64,000 bases of DNA from Morganella morganii (GTDB lineage Bacteria > Pseudomonadota > Gammaproteobacteria > Enterobacterales > Enterobacteriaceae), in contig NZ_CP066129.1 in NCBI RefSeq assembly GCF_019242955.1, positions 248,001 through 312,000 on the forward strand, read 5' to 3'. The position numbers and the translations under genes are program-made. Below are positions 1 to 10,069 of this stretch, piece by piece (the stretch's first letter is position 1; each line of letters starts with the position of its first letter). The notes below the pieces were generated by a model. It searched no databases, was not told the origin of the DNA, and saw nothing but the letters and a program-made list of their open reading frames with translations.

Positions 1-31
1 GGAAAGCAGCCAGAGTAATCGGGGAGGAAGG

Positions 32-1027
32 ATGGTATTTCTGAAGGATGTGGCGAAGCTGGCTGAAGTTTCTATGATGACCGTATCAAGAGCTATCAAC
101 AAGCCGGATAAACTAAAAAAAGAAACGTTAGCTCGTGTTCAGGATGCCATTCGTAAAACCGGCTACACGCCGGATTTATCGGCGCGGATGATACGCAGCA
201 CCCGTTCAGGGCAGGGGCCGCGGACGATAGGTGTGTTAGCACTGGATACCGCAACATCACCATTCTGTGTTGATATTATTTTATCTGTTGAGGAAACGGC
301 ACGCTCGTACGGCTGGAACAGCTATATCGTCAATATGCTGGCAGAGGATAATCCGGAATCCATTGCGGATCTTTTGCTCTCGCATCGCCCGGACGGAATA
401 ATTTTTACCACAATGGGTCTGCGGCAGGTCGAAATTTCAGGGCGGATGCTGAAAGTTCCTTTGGTGCTGGCGAATTGTGAAAGTGTTAATACATCGACAG
501 CGTCTTATGTACCAGATGATGAAAGCGGACAATATGATGCGGTAAGTGCATTGCTGAATGCAGGCCGCCGGCGGCCCCTGTGCCTGTACCTGCCGGCTGA
601 ACATCCGGCGACAGCCCGCCGTATAAGGGGTCTGACGCGTGCCTTCCGGGATTATGGTGTGGATACCGGAAACTTACTGCATCATTATTTATCTGATGAA
701 CATTATTCCGATATTCCGGATGTGGTGCGCAGGTATATCCGTCATGGTAAACCGGAGTTTGATTCTGTTATCTGCGGAAATGACAGAATCGCGTTTATTG
801 TATATCAGATTTTACTGGCCTGCGGACTGAATATTCCTGCTGATGTTGCTGTGACCGGTTATGACAATATGGTCGGGATCGGAGGGCTGTTTATTCCGCC
901 ACTTTCAACAGTGCAATTGCCGCATTATGAAATAGGAAGGCAGAGTGCCCTGCATATTATTAACGGTGAAACGCACCATGATACAGTTTGTATTTCTTCG
1001 CCGTGGCTGAACCGGGCCTCAGTGTGA
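32..1027 (+). CDS. cscR: LacI-family sucrose-type repressor CscR
   Basis: This 331-residue LacI/GalR regulator has an N-terminal helix-turn-helix (LKDVAKLAEVSMMTVSRAIN, residues 4-23) followed by a periplasmic-binding-protein-like sugar domain. From memory it resembles E. coli CscR along its whole length and has the same length (shared stretches include RPDGIIFTTMGLR and ICGNDR). CscR represses sucrose genes and is released by a sugar inducer. The ATG follows a strong Shine-Dalgarno (GGGGAGGAAGG). Bases 1-18 read in frame as GKQPE-stop, possibly the 3' end of a cscA-like gene; that is a guess. A fructokinase follows 159 bases downstream. The family assignment is firm; the exact inducer is inferred. 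Confidence 0.85.
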   Translation: MVFLKDVAKLAEVSMMTVSRAINKPDKLKKETLARVQDAIRKTGYTPDLSARMIRSTRSGQGPRTIGVLALDTATSPFCVDIILSVEETARSYGWNSYIVNMLAEDNPESIADLLLSHRPDGIIFTTMGLRQVEISGRMLKVPLVLANCESVNTSTASYVPDDESGQYDAVSALLNAGRRRPLCLYLPAEHPATARRIRGLTRAFRDYGVDTGNLLHHYLSDEHYSDIPDVVRRYIRHGKPEFDSVICGNDRIAFIVYQILLACGLNIPADVAVTGYDNMVGIGGLFIPPLSTVQLPHYEIGRQSALHIINGETHHDTVCISSPWLNRASV

Positions 1028-1140
1028 ATAGCTGTAACCGGAAAATGCGCCGGTATTCCGCATAGTTTATGCCGTAAGATTCTCCCTGAATAGCGTTACT
1101 ATTATTCCGTATTTATCGGGGCTGTATCTTTTGGTGTGGT

Positions 1141-1158
1141 AGCTTAATCGTTTTAGCT
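1141..1158. promoter_or_regulatory. LacI-type operator upstream of fructokinase gene
   Basis: AGCTTAATCGTTTTAGCT is a palindrome centred on CG with seven of nine pairs matching, the classic form of a LacI/GalR operator. It lies 29 bases before the fructokinase start and just downstream of the cscR gene, so CscR is the obvious candidate to bind it. The symmetry is seen directly; the binding protein is inferred. Confidence 0.6.
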
Positions 1159-1186
1159 TGATTTGAAATTGTCAGCGGAGTTAATT

Positions 1187-2110
1187 ATGACATCAAAAGT
1201 ATGGGTTTTAGGTGATGCCGTTGTTGATTTATTAACGGATAAACCAGGTTATCTGTTGCAGCTTCCGGGAGGCGCTCCGGCCAATGTGGCAGCCGGTATT
1301 GCTCGTCTTGACGGGAAAAGTGGTTTTATCGGCCGGGTGGGGGATGATCCGTTTGGTCGTTTTATGTACCGGACGCTGACAAATGAAAAAGTGGATACAG
1401 CGTATATGATCCGTGACCCCTGCCACCGGACATCAGTTGTTGTGGTGGAACTTGATGAGTATGGTGAGCGGACATTCACGTTTATGGTTCGTCCTTCGGC
1501 TGATCTTTTTCTGGAGCAGGAAGACTTACCGGTATTTCATGAAAATGAATGGCTTCATGTCTGCTCTATTGCACTAAGCGCTGAACCATGCCGGAGTACA
1601 GCATTTCAGGCGATGGCTCAGATATGTGATGCAGGGGGGCGTGTCAGCTTTGACCCCAATATCCGTACCGATTTATGGCAGGATGAAACATTACTGCGGG
1701 ATTGTCTGCATAAAGCACTGACGTTTGCATCTGTTGTAAAATTATCAGAGGAAGAACTATTTTTTATCAGTGGTGAAACGAATATTCAGCGGGGAATTGA
1801 TCTGCTGGCGGCGAAGTATTCTCCTGAGCTATTACTGGTAACTCTGGGAAAACAGGGAGTAATGGTATATTGGGACGGAAAAACACAGCATTTCCCGGCA
1901 ACACCTGTTGTTACTGTTGATACCACCGGAGCCGGTGATGCATTTGTGGCCGGTTTATTGGCAGGTCTTGCAATATACGGACTGGCGGAGGATGAGCAGG
2001 TACTCAGTACGATAATCAGGCAGGCTCAGGTCTGCGGTGCACTGGCGACAACAGCGAAAGGGGCTATGACTGCATTACCTTACCGGCGGGAGTTGCTGAA
2101 TAGTCTTTAA
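1187..2110 (+). CDS. cscK: Fructokinase (PfkB family)
   Basis: This 307-residue sugar kinase of the PfkB/ribokinase family phosphorylates fructose released from sucrose. The N-terminal signature PGGAPANVA (about residue 26) and the C-terminal signature DTTGAGDAFVAGLLAG, with the catalytic Asp of GAGD, are intact. It closely resembles both ScrK and CscK of E. coli. The ATG at 1187 is preceded by GGAG six bases away and gives the family's usual length, whereas an upstream TTG at 1163 lacks a ribosome site. It lies downstream of cscR on the same strand with a LacI-type operator in its 5' region. The symbol cscK rather than scrK is chosen from the CscR neighbour only. Confidence 0.85.
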   Translation: MTSKVWVLGDAVVDLLTDKPGYLLQLPGGAPANVAAGIARLDGKSGFIGRVGDDPFGRFMYRTLTNEKVDTAYMIRDPCHRTSVVVVELDEYGERTFTFMVRPSADLFLEQEDLPVFHENEWLHVCSIALSAEPCRSTAFQAMAQICDAGGRVSFDPNIRTDLWQDETLLRDCLHKALTFASVVKLSEEELFFISGETNIQRGIDLLAAKYSPELLLVTLGKQGVMVYWDGKTQHFPATPVVTVDTTGAGDAFVAGLLAGLAIYGLAEDEQVLSTIIRQAQVCGALATTAKGAMTALPYRRELLNSL

Positions 2111-2158
2111 ATAAAATCAGTTTGTAATTCTTCTGCCGGGTTTTGTATAACAGAGCCG

Positions 2159-2206
2159 GATGAACGTTCCTTTTAAATATATCTGTGAGGGAAGGGAACG
2201 TTCATC
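2159..2206. repeat. Perfect 12-bp inverted repeat, 24-base loop
   Basis: GATGAACGTTCC (2159-2170) and GGAACGTTCATC (2195-2206) are perfect reverse complements. They lie between the convergent ends of the fructokinase gene and the ecp operon. There is no T-run directly after either arm, so it is not a textbook terminator, although it may act as one or protect the 3' end of both messages. Confidence 0.6.
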
Positions 2207-2271
2207 GCATGCCATTATTTACCGGTAAACGCTTTTTTAGCCGTAGCTTATCGTCAGTTTTTTAACTGCTG

Positions 2272-2943
2272 CTATTTATTGCATTCCTCAGAGAGTGAAA
2301 TAAATTTCTCATTATAAAGAATATATTTCTCACCGGAACGTTGCAGTGCCGGGCTGCGTAATACCTCGCCGGGACGTAAATAGTAGCTGTCGCTGTCTTC
2401 TTCTGATGAGTGGCAGCCATTTTTCAGCAGTATTTTAAAATAGGTATTTCCGTTGTTGGTCAGCGTATGATTTTTTTTATCCCAGTCATAACTGAAATGA
2501 ATTTTTCTCGGACGTACTACCAGAATTGAATCCATAATGATGACCGGCGCGATATTGATTTTTCCGCCGGTGGTATTTTGTCCGGCCCGGTTTTCCGGGG
2601 GGATCTCCCGGAATGAAACACGGTAATAACGTTCTTTATCATCCTGCGGGCCATGGTAGAAAAATTTAAAATAGTCAGATTGTCCGGCGCTCAGAGCCAT
2701 TGCTTTCGGTGCATACAGTAATTCACCATCAGCGGGTCTGGTCCGGGTTTCTGATTCACCGGGGCTGTCTATCCCGATAATACTGACCTGATAGATCCGT
2801 GCGCTCTGGTTATTATTCAGAACATTTTTTGATGTGAAATTCTGATCTGACGGCAGTGTGAACGTGATATTCCCGATGTAAATCGCCGCCGCAGGTAGTG
2901 ATACGGTACCAAGCGCGATAATGAAAGTTAAATACCGTAGCAC
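2272..2943 (-). CDS. ecpE: Second pilus chaperone EcpE
   Basis: This is a periplasmic chaperone of the alpha-type ECP/Mat pilus, the last gene of the ecpABCDE operon. It is 223 residues long with a 20-residue signal peptide ending PAAA. The chaperone-like pattern FKFFYHGPQDDKERYYRVSF parallels the same region of EcpB ([18 protein letters not shown]), which supports two related chaperones in one operon. It starts with GTG behind AAGGAG. EcpE of E. coli is about 236 residues, so it is slightly shorter. It lies 15 bases after ecpD. The assignment rests on operon order and chaperone features. Confidence 0.85.
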   Translation of the reverse strand: MLRYLTFIIALGTVSLPAAAIYIGNITFTLPSDQNFTSKNVLNNNQSARIYQVSIIGIDSPGESETRTRPADGELLYAPKAMALSAGQSDYFKFFYHGPQDDKERYYRVSFREIPPENRAGQNTTGGKINIAPVIIMDSILVVRPRKIHFSYDWDKKNHTLTNNGNTYFKILLKNGCHSSEEDSDSYYLRPGEVLRSPALQRSGEKYILYNEKFISLSEECNK

Positions 2944-2958
2944 AGAATTCTCCTTCAG

Positions 2959-4605
2959 TTACTGAACGTTACGCCATGTTGCCTGCACGTGTATTTCGCC
3001 GGATGCACTGACCTCACCAAACCAGCCGTTATTTTCCACGGTTCGTTCCGATATTTTATTATCCATCGGAATGCTGAACATAACGGTGGTTTTATTCAGA
3101 AATCCCGGATCACCGGAGATGTCTGTCCACGGAGTAGCTGTCCATAATGCATCTGTCATATCATACCAGGTACCGTTACATCCGGCGTCTTTCACCTGTT
3201 TTCCGTTTTGCGTTATAAAGCTCAGGTAGCCCGGAAACGGAACGTTGACGTTTTTGTCCGGAGAGGAAAATATACAGTAACTTTTTCCGCCCAGTGATTG
3301 TGACGGGCCGGTGACATTAATTAAAACCTGGTCTGCTTTCGTCCGTCCGCTGGTTGTCACAATATATTCGAAATCGAGCGGAGGGGCCATATGTTCAACT
3401 TTCCCCTCACGGTGCGGATGAAGCTCATACTCTTTTGATATAATACTGACGCCAAAGTCGCGTGGCTTTATAATCAGCGCCGTTGATGTGGAAAATTCAT
3501 ACCAGCCGGATTCCGGTGACTCTGTATTCTGAAAACGGATATTAAATAAGTCACGGGTATTTGAATCCGCGATCCCCAGTTTTACCATCTGTTTAAAAAA
3601 ATCACTCGACATGAAAATATAGACAGAATCTGCGGATTTAAGATCATTGAATGTGTAGTAATACGCATTATTAAGTACATATTTCCAGTTTGAACCATTC
3701 AGGCTGAACTGCATGTCATCAGCAGCAATTGCAGAGGCCAGTGCGGCATTGTTAATCGCCGGGAAGATGTGGATTGTCACGTTACTCATGCTGGTTTGCA
3801 GGGTGTAGTTCACCATTTTACAGGCAAGCCCGCTCTTCCGGCCAATGGTCATAACCTTACAGTCACTGTTTCCTTCACCAATCAGCGGAATACCATCACT
3901 GTTAATAAATACTTCGGAGAGCGAATTCGTATTATGCAGTGACATATGTGCCCCTTTCCGGTGGTGCATGACGGCAGCATTCCATGTACCGGTTTTCTGA
4001 TCAATACAACGCTCACCCCGGGTGGCATCATACTGATCAGGAGTCTGGCAGGTATTGATCTCCATATTCAGCATATCGCCGACCGCCATACCTTTGAGAT
4101 ATTCATAAAACGGGTCGGCCATCATGCCGTGCATCCATTTTGCACCGCCGCTGGTGACAACCGCGCCATAAAAACCTTTATTGTCAGTTGTCTGCGGGGG
4201 GATCAGACTGGTTTCTATATTGCAGCCTGCATACCAGTTGATACAACGAAGTCCGAGCAGAGGATTCCTGATCGGGGTATTTTCCAGCCACATATCAAAC
4301 CGGTAGCCGGCAACGAGAGGGGTATTATATCCGTTATCGATATATCCCAGGCTTTGCTGGTAAACGGTGCCGGAACCCTGATATTTCAGCCCGGTCCATC
4401 GGTTTGCACCACCCATTCGCGGATCACGGGGACCGAGAGGGGTCACAAAATAGTTGTTATCTGTATTATTTTCGATAAAAGCAAACTGCCTTTCCGCACC
4501 ATCAGGGAGCTGATTTTTGGTGATTGCCGCAGAAGCAAAAAACGGGGTGCTGCCCAGTATGGCAATGACCAGTATCAGTGAAGTAACAAAATGATTAACC
4601 TTCAT
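2959..4605 (-). CDS. ecpD: Polymerised tip adhesin EcpD
   Basis: This is the tip adhesin of the ECP pilus, 548 residues (E. coli EcpD is 547), with a signal peptide ending FASA. The start MKVNHF at 4605 follows AGGGA and overlaps the end of ecpC by 11 bases, which suggests translational coupling; an upstream in-frame ATG would only add ten residues. Several cysteines are present (for example [12 protein letters not shown]), consistent with a disulfide-stabilised extracellular adhesin. It would be folded by EcpB or EcpE and exported by EcpC. Confidence 0.88.
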   Translation of the reverse strand: MKVNHFVTSLILVIAILGSTPFFASAAITKNQLPDGAERQFAFIENNTDNNYFVTPLGPRDPRMGGANRWTGLKYQGSGTVYQQSLGYIDNGYNTPLVAGYRFDMWLENTPIRNPLLGLRCINWYAGCNIETSLIPPQTTDNKGFYGAVVTSGGAKWMHGMMADPFYEYLKGMAVGDMLNMEINTCQTPDQYDATRGERCIDQKTGTWNAAVMHHRKGAHMSLHNTNSLSEVFINSDGIPLIGEGNSDCKVMTIGRKSGLACKMVNYTLQTSMSNVTIHIFPAINNAALASAIAADDMQFSLNGSNWKYVLNNAYYYTFNDLKSADSVYIFMSSDFFKQMVKLGIADSNTRDLFNIRFQNTESPESGWYEFSTSTALIIKPRDFGVSIISKEYELHPHREGKVEHMAPPLDFEYIVTTSGRTKADQVLINVTGPSQSLGGKSYCIFSSPDKNVNVPFPGYLSFITQNGKQVKDAGCNGTWYDMTDALWTATPWTDISGDPGFLNKTTVMFSIPMDNKISERTVENNGWFGEVSASGEIHVQATWRNVQ

Positions 4606-7141
4606 AATTTTTCCCTGATGATTGTGTTTGCGCATATGTTTTCAGACCGGTACAGACCACATCACCCACCCAGATTGCGCCGTTGCTGCCGGTTAAGTTC
4701 AGTTCAACTTCACAGTTCTGATTATTGCCGTAACTGAAATCAATAACCGGGAATTTTTTATCAATATCCATCACAAATTCACCTGCCTCGTTAGTACGTG
4801 TCCGGCCGATATGATTATTAATATGTGCATTGGTGAGTAATGTGCCATCTTCCGCTCTGAATCTGCCAAATACCGTAACCATCTGTTTTATTTCCGGTTC
4901 GATAACAGCGACATTCCCCGGATAGAGGGTTACTTTTGTTTTCCGGCCACCGGCAATATTATAGCTGGCGGTGGACTTCTTGCTGTTCATGATTTCAATA
5001 TCATATTGAGCATAGGACGATACCGGCAGGTAGTTATATCCGTTTTTCAGTTCCACTCTGCGGCCGTTAACATCGGCACTTAATAAACCGTCATTATCGA
5101 TGGCGGTATTAAAAATAAGACCGGCATTACCGTCTGTCATACCGCTGGCGCCAATATATTTACCATTCCAGCCGGCAGAGCCGCTGGCTGTCAGACTGGT
5201 ATTGACGTATCCGTCGGCTCCGCTGCTGATATTGACGGTACCTTTGCTGTAACGGGTATCAAATTGCGCATATGCACCACCACTGAGTGTTTTATCATCG
5301 CCGGTATTACCGGAAACAGCCCGTGATGCGTTCACACCGAGAGTACGTACCGCGCCGTCATCGAAATGCTTCCGGGCGGAGACGTTAGCCATAGTATAAC
5401 CACGCTGATGAGTCATACCTGCACTGAACCAATTCCCGAGCGGCAATGAAAAATCCAGTGAAACATATTTTCCGGTATTGTTATTATTCGTATTGTTATA
5501 GGCCTGCATACCGACCCGCATACTCAGATTACCCCATGAACCCGAATAGAGGTTCTGATTATAATCTACGGTGTAATAACGGTTTTCATGTGTTTTATCA
5601 TCAGTATAACTTGCTGTCAGTGTACCCAGCGGTGACCAGGCTGCGCCCAGATTTATCGTTCCCCCGACAGAGAGGCTGTCAACATCACTGCGGCGTATCC
5701 GATCCCCGATATTGGTTTTTTCTCTGGTTATCCAGACAGAGCTGAAATCGCCCGGCAATGTTGCACTGATATTGGCAATATTGCTGTGTGAGCCGTCATT
5801 GGCAACCATATTCTGGATATTGATATTAATTTTATCGGAGACCGGAACGGATGCCTGTGTTTCCAGAATGGCATTTTTGTCATAGCCGTAGGCGGTTGCT
5901 GACCAGCTGAAAACCCCGAAAGAGCCGGAGCCGGAAATCCCGGCAAGAGACGTGATTTTTTCGCGTTCAACAACAGTATGTTCAGCGGTGATTTTATCTG
6001 AGGTCTGTTTGCCGCCGGGATACCAGCGATCCATCTTCAGACTGCCGCCCCAGAACTGCCAGCTGAACGGTGCATTATTGCCATTACGGGTGAATAATTT
6101 ATTGATTCGGTAGCTTCTTTTTTCGATTATTTTACTGTTAACCATCACTTCCGCATCAATATCATAGCTGCCGTAAGGCAGTGATCGGGTATCTACCTCA
6201 TGGTTACCCATATCAAAATTCTGGATACTCAGTAACCGGCCTTCACGGTAGAGATAAACTTCACCGGCCGCAGGCAGAAAAACCACCACCGGGGTGACAG
6301 ATTGGTTATTATCAAAAATGGTTGAATCGGCCCGGTTTCCCCATGAAAATCCCATCACTTTTCCTGACGGGATCGCGGTGACCGGCCCGAGAGACTGGAG
6401 ACTCCAGCTGTCGAGTAAACCGGCCGCGAAGCGGTGACCATTATAGTCACGTTCATATAAGGCTTTGTAGAGCGTACTGGTATTATGCCCGCTGCCGAGA
6501 CCGTAAAGTGCACCATTCAGGATAATATGATGCTCGAGTAATGCTGTGATATTTTCCAGGGACAGATAACCGGATGTATTACTTGAGCTGTTGCGGGCAC
6601 GGTTATTATAAACGCCGAGGTTATAATTCAGGGTGCTGCTGAGCTGACTGACACCGGATTCACCGATATCTGAGCTTCTGGACTGCATAACTGTACCTAA
6701 TGCAGATTTGCTGATCACCAGTTGTAAATTGAGTTGTTTGAGATCCAGATATAATTCGCTGTCTGACGAAACAGGAATACGAAGCTCATCATTAAACGGC
6801 TGTTCGCTTAAAGCGGTTAATTGCTTATGGGTATCGGTATTAAGCAGTGAGTTATCATTATCCGGTTCGATATTACGTATTGTCAGTTTATCGCCGTCCA
6901 GCCAGAGAAAGGCAGTACCAATACGAATATCAGAATTTTTGTCTTTATTATCGTCCAGATGGATAAACAGCGGAATACTCATTCCGTCGCGCAGTGCATT
7001 ACCAAATGCCTGAGGAATAACAACATCACCGACCCGGATAGCAGAGGATGATGGTTTACCGGCATATCCGGATACAGGTATAACAGTAACTATTCCTGCG
7101 GTAAGAAATGCCGCAATAGTCTGATTAATATACCTGTTCAT
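4595..7141 (-). CDS. ecpC: Outer-membrane usher EcpC
   Basis: This 848-residue usher has a signal peptide ending SGYA and a long run of alternating beta-barrel sequence in its middle, as expected for the translocation pore of an alpha-fimbria; E. coli EcpC is 841 residues. The C-terminal part includes a carboxypeptidase-regulatory-like stretch ([19 protein letters not shown]). It would assemble EcpA and EcpD subunits at the outer membrane. It sits between ecpB (33-base gap) and ecpD (11-base overlap), the canonical order. Confidence 0.9.
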   Translation of the reverse strand: MNRYINQTIAAFLTAGIVTVIPVSGYAGKPSSSAIRVGDVVIPQAFGNALRDGMSIPLFIHLDDNKDKNSDIRIGTAFLWLDGDKLTIRNIEPDNDNSLLNTDTHKQLTALSEQPFNDELRIPVSSDSELYLDLKQLNLQLVISKSALGTVMQSRSSDIGESGVSQLSSTLNYNLGVYNNRARNSSSNTSGYLSLENITALLEHHIILNGALYGLGSGHNTSTLYKALYERDYNGHRFAAGLLDSWSLQSLGPVTAIPSGKVMGFSWGNRADSTIFDNNQSVTPVVVFLPAAGEVYLYREGRLLSIQNFDMGNHEVDTRSLPYGSYDIDAEVMVNSKIIEKRSYRINKLFTRNGNNAPFSWQFWGGSLKMDRWYPGGKQTSDKITAEHTVVEREKITSLAGISGSGSFGVFSWSATAYGYDKNAILETQASVPVSDKININIQNMVANDGSHSNIANISATLPGDFSSVWITREKTNIGDRIRRSDVDSLSVGGTINLGAAWSPLGTLTASYTDDKTHENRYYTVDYNQNLYSGSWGNLSMRVGMQAYNNTNNNNTGKYVSLDFSLPLGNWFSAGMTHQRGYTMANVSARKHFDDGAVRTLGVNASRAVSGNTGDDKTLSGGAYAQFDTRYSKGTVNISSGADGYVNTSLTASGSAGWNGKYIGASGMTDGNAGLIFNTAIDNDGLLSADVNGRRVELKNGYNYLPVSSYAQYDIEIMNSKKSTASYNIAGGRKTKVTLYPGNVAVIEPEIKQMVTVFGRFRAEDGTLLTNAHINNHIGRTRTNEAGEFVMDIDKKFPVIDFSYGNNQNCEVELNLTGSNGAIWVGDVVCTGLKTYAQTQSSGKNYEG

Positions 7142-7173
7142 AGAGGATGCCTGTAATTAATAAAAACGGAAGT

Positions 7174-7851
7174 TTATTTAACGGAAATAAATTGCTCAGC
7201 CTGCCATAATGCAACGCGGCCTTTTTTATCGGTCACATCAACAGCAGAAAATGTCCGGTCACGACCCGGCATTAAATAATAATTTTCTTTACACTCGTTT
7301 CCCGGATTGTCTTTTGATGGTTTCAGGCACGGGCCATAGGCAATCACGCGCAGCGTACCATTCCCGGTATTGGTCAGTTTGCCGTTATCATAACGGTAGC
7401 CGTAATTTATATTCCGCGGAGAAACCACCAGAATTGTACTGACGCGTGCAGAAGCGGTGGCAATTGCACTGCGGTTATTATTATTGCTCTGTGCATCACT
7501 CAGCGCCTGATCAAACCAGACAATACGATAATAACGCTCAGTGTTATCTTTCGGACCATGATAGAAAAAACGAATATTTTCTTTTGAGTCAGCCGGTAAT
7601 AATAAACTTGCCGGAGACAATAATAATTCATCATTACTTTCTTTCGGGATAATCCGTCCGTCTTCCAGTGGTGATGAGATTCGTTCAACAGAAATATTAA
7701 TCAGTCGTCCGCTGTCAGTTGTATTTTTAATTTCTTTACTGACACTGTCTTTATCACTGTAAATAAAGGTTGAAATATCGCCGACATCAATAGCGTAGGA
7801 TGGTGATATTATGCCTGCCAGCAAACTGAAGGCAGCCAGATACTTTTTCAT
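7174..7851 (-). CDS. ecpB: Pilus chaperone EcpB
   Basis: This 225-residue periplasmic chaperone of the ECP pilus has a 20-residue signal peptide ending PSYA; E. coli EcpB is 222 residues. The motif [18 protein letters not shown] (about residues 95-112) is the chaperone G1/F1-like core shared with EcpE. A cysteine pair (GPCLKPS, NECKEN) may form a disulfide. It follows ecpA after an 80-base gap that holds a stem-loop. Confidence 0.9.
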   Translation of the reverse strand: MKKYLAAFSLLAGIISPSYAIDVGDISTFIYSDKDSVSKEIKNTTDSGRLINISVERISSPLEDGRIIPKESNDELLLSPASLLLPADSKENIRFFYHGPKDNTERYYRIVWFDQALSDAQSNNNNRSAIATASARVSTILVVSPRNINYGYRYDNGKLTNTGNGTLRVIAYGPCLKPSKDNPGNECKENYYLMPGRDRTFSAVDVTDKKGRVALWQAEQFISVK

Positions 7852-7882
7852 AATAACTCCGTGGCATAATATGAATATATAG

Positions 7883-7902
7883 AAGGGCAGTTATCTGCCC
7901 TT
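7883..7902 (-). promoter_or_regulatory. Intercistronic stem-loop between ecpA and ecpB
   Basis: AAGGGCAG (7883-7890) and CTGCCCTT (7895-7902) form a perfect 8-bp stem with a four-base loop. Read in the direction of transcription there is no T-run after it, so it is more likely an attenuating or 3'-protecting hairpin than a full terminator. Such a structure after a major pilin gene would favour more pilin than chaperone and usher. Confidence 0.6.
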
Positions 7903-7931
7903 AAAAAGATAACGAGGCTGTCAGCGGGATA

Positions 7932-8519
7932 TCAGCTGGTCCAGGTTGCATCAAACTGAACACTGACATCACCACTCCAGATACCTTCCGGTAATGTGGA
8001 ATAGTCAGTTGCCGGAGTTGTTCCGTCAGTTGTGCCGCCGATGATGGAGAATGTGAATGCATCCTGTGCGGTAGTACGGCCGGTCGTTTTATAGCCCTGG
8101 GACAGTGCGCTCAGATTGCCGCCCAGTTTACTTGTCTTGGTATCAATCAGAGTTGTATCCTGCGCTTTCTCAATCGCTTCGCCGTTGTAATCGACGCCGA
8201 CAGTCAGCGTGGAGCCTGAGTTATCTAACTGAGTTAATGTATTGCTGACCAGACGGGAGGTCAGTTTAAATGCGGTTGCGGTAGTATCACCTTCAATAGC
8301 AACATCAAATAAACCTTTCTGGGTATTAAAACCTTTCACACCTTCAGCATACTGAAATGACAGGCTGCCTAACGGTGTGACAACCAGTTTACTGGTGGTA
8401 TCTTTTTTGGCGGTTGCAGACCAGGTTGCTACTGCCTGAGCTGTAACATCCGCTGCCTGCACTGCACTGATACCTGAAAAGGACGCGATTAAAGCAGCAA
8501 CGATTAAATGCTTTTTCAT
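7932..8519 (-). CDS. ecpA: Major pilin EcpA (MatB)
   Basis: This is the major subunit of the E. coli common pilus (Mat fimbria), an alpha-class chaperone-usher adhesion organelle. It is 195 residues, exactly the E. coli length, with a 22-residue signal peptide ending AVQA. The mature N-terminus [20 protein letters not shown] and the C-terminus [13 protein letters not shown] look essentially the same as E. coli EcpA from memory. The ATG at 8519 follows CGGAA and is preferred to an in-frame ATG 39 bases upstream because it gives the right signal peptide. It is first in the ecpABCDE operon; no ecpR regulator gene precedes it. Confidence 0.95.
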   Translation of the reverse strand: MKKHLIVAALIASFSGISAVQAADVTAQAVATWSATAKKDTTSKLVVTPLGSLSFQYAEGVKGFNTQKGLFDVAIEGDTTATAFKLTSRLVSNTLTQLDNSGSTLTVGVDYNGEAIEKAQDTTLIDTKTSKLGGNLSALSQGYKTTGRTTAQDAFTFSIIGGTTDGTTPATDYSTLPEGIWSGDVSVQFDATWTS

Positions 8520-9149
8520 AATATATTCCGAAAGTAATGTATAAAACTGATTAGCCATTATTAACGGATATAAAACAAATAATGACTAATATACTGATAT
8601 AGATTCAGATGTGTTTGGTTAATTAACCTGTGCAATATGATTTTTAAAAAATAACCAGACGCAGATGGAATAACATCTGAATATACTCTAGTTAAAAGTA
8701 TCTACGTATATTTATTATAAGTAAACAGAAATAAAATCACTATGGCGAATACGCGATTAAGTATCGATCAGATGAACATGACATGATTGTTTTGGTTTTT
8801 GATATTACCGATATATTTTAGTGTAAATGAAAGGTTTATACATTTTTGATGGCGTGTTAACAACGCAGAAATATTCAGAAGATAACAGGAGCTGATATGT
8901 TTTATCTTCTGTCATCCGCCGGTAGTATACAGAACGCCTCATATAAAACAACCGGTTAAGTAATTGACATTAAATTAATACATTAATTTTTCTGTAATGA
9001 TGCGTATCAGGCTGTATTTTTTGCAGGTCATCACATCAATTTATGATTAACAGATTCAGAAACGTGCCGCTATTTCAGGTGCTGTAAAACGCTTATTCAT
9101 ATTCCGGAATTTTATTATTTGTTATTACAACACCTGAGAGCGAAGATAA
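8520..9149. other. AT-rich regulatory region upstream of ecpA, no clear gene
   Basis: This 630-base stretch holds no convincing gene and no ecpR homologue. It is clearly richer in A and T than its surroundings, as is common for H-NS-silenced pilus promoters. A perfect 10-bp inverted repeat, ATTCAGATGT (8603-8612) and ACATCTGAAT (8673-8682), flanks a further CAGATG/CATCTG pair (8662-8679). A second perfect 10-bp repeat lies at 8876-8911. I could not fix a promoter. Confidence 0.6.
8876..8911. repeat. Perfect 10-bp inverted repeat around a possible mini-ORF start
   Basis: CAGAAGATAA (8876-8885) and TTATCTTCTG (8902-8911) are perfect complements with a 16-base loop. The loop contains AGGAG and an ATG (8897), which opens a 20-codon reading frame ending at 8959. 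Whether this is translated is unknown; the hairpin would hide its ribosome site. Confidence 0.5.
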
Positions 9150-9551
9150 TCACCTGAACTTCTTCGACATCCCCTCTGATGCCGGGCCGACAGATTTCCA
9201 GCCGAGTTTTTCATAGAAACCGGGTTTATCGGCGATCATCGAGACATAGGAGCCTTCCAGTGTGGCAGATGCCAGATATCTATCGATACATGCCATTATC
9301 TGACGGCCGAGTCCTGCTCCCTGATACGCCGGGTCAACGGCAACATCAACAACCTCAAAATTGCAGGCACCGTCACCGGCTACGCGTCCCATGGCGATAA
9401 GCGTTCCGGCATCACGGATCGTCACCATATATAAACTGTTAGGCAGCCCGACCTCTGCGGCTTTCAGTGATTTTGCCGATAATCCGGCTTTAATACGCAG
9501 CGCACAGTACTCCTGTGCGGAAGGTACGCGTTCTTCAGTAATCAGTGTCAT
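9150..9551 (-). CDS. GNAT-family N-acetyltransferase
   Basis: This 133-residue protein has the GNAT acetyl-CoA binding pattern VAVDPAYQGAGLGRQIM (about residues 70-86, the Q/R-x-x-G-x-G/A loop) and a C-terminal GFYEKLGW motif. It would transfer an acetyl group to an unidentified amine. Its start codon overlaps the stop of idi by four bases (ATGA type), so the two are translationally coupled. The substrate cannot be told from sequence. Confidence 0.85.
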   Translation of the reverse strand: MTLITEERVPSAQEYCALRIKAGLSAKSLKAAEVGLPNSLYMVTIRDAGTLIAMGRVAGDGACNFEVVDVAVDPAYQGAGLGRQIMACIDRYLASATLEGSYVSMIADKPGFYEKLGWKSVGPASEGMSKKFR

Positions 9552-10069
9552 GAGATTGCTATCTGTAATGGCGGAAATTTTCCGGCGATGACTTTAAACC
9601 ATTCGGCAAACTGCTGCGGATGGCTCTGTAACTCTTTTTTCAGTTCGGTGAGGGATATCCAGCGCACGGCGGCCACTTCCTGCGGATTCAGGGAAAATGT
9701 TCCGTTATAGTTACCGGTGAACAGGTGATCATACTCGTGCTCAATGAGTGACGGCGGGACTTCCGCGCGGTAAATGATATGACCGGCCGGCTGTAACGGA
9801 CAGGCGATACCTAACTCTTCCTGCAAACGACGCTGTGTGGCCTGCGCCAGCGATTCCCCGCGCCGGGGATGGCTGCAGCAGCTGTTAGCCCACAATCCGC
9901 CGGAATGGTATTTGCTGAGCGCACGCTGCTGGATCAGCAGTTCACCTGCATCGTTAAACAGAAACACAGAAAATGCACGGTGCAGTAACCCGAGCTGATG
10001 AACACGGAGTTTTTCGTCGTACCCGACGGTATTATCATGTTCATCGACCAGAATCAGTTCATCACTCAT
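9548..10069 (-). CDS. idi: Isopentenyl-diphosphate delta-isomerase, type I
   Basis: This Nudix-fold enzyme interconverts isopentenyl and dimethylallyl diphosphate for isoprenoid synthesis. It is 173 residues from MSDELILVDE; an upstream in-frame start would add a 37-residue non-homologous tail, so 10069 is chosen. The active-site cysteine lies in NSCCSHPRRGES and the catalytic glutamate in SLIEHEYDH, matching Cys67 and Glu116 of E. coli Idi. The Nudix-like stretch RRLQEELGI follows the cysteine. It is coupled to the GNAT gene by a four-base overlap. Confidence 0.92.
   Translation of the reverse strand: MSDELILVDEHDNTVGYDEKLRVHQLGLLHRAFSVFLFNDAGELLIQQRALSKYHSGGLWANSCCSHPRRGESLAQATQRRLQEELGIACPLQPAGHIIYRAEVPPSLIEHEYDHLFTGNYNGTFSLNPQEVAAVRWISLTELKKELQSHPQQFAEWFKVIAGKFPPLQIAIS

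Noticed and set aside
8964-8992. Sigma-70 promoter starting TTGACA on the plus strand
   Set aside because: No reasonable -10 box lies at 16-18 bases and no plus-strand gene follows.
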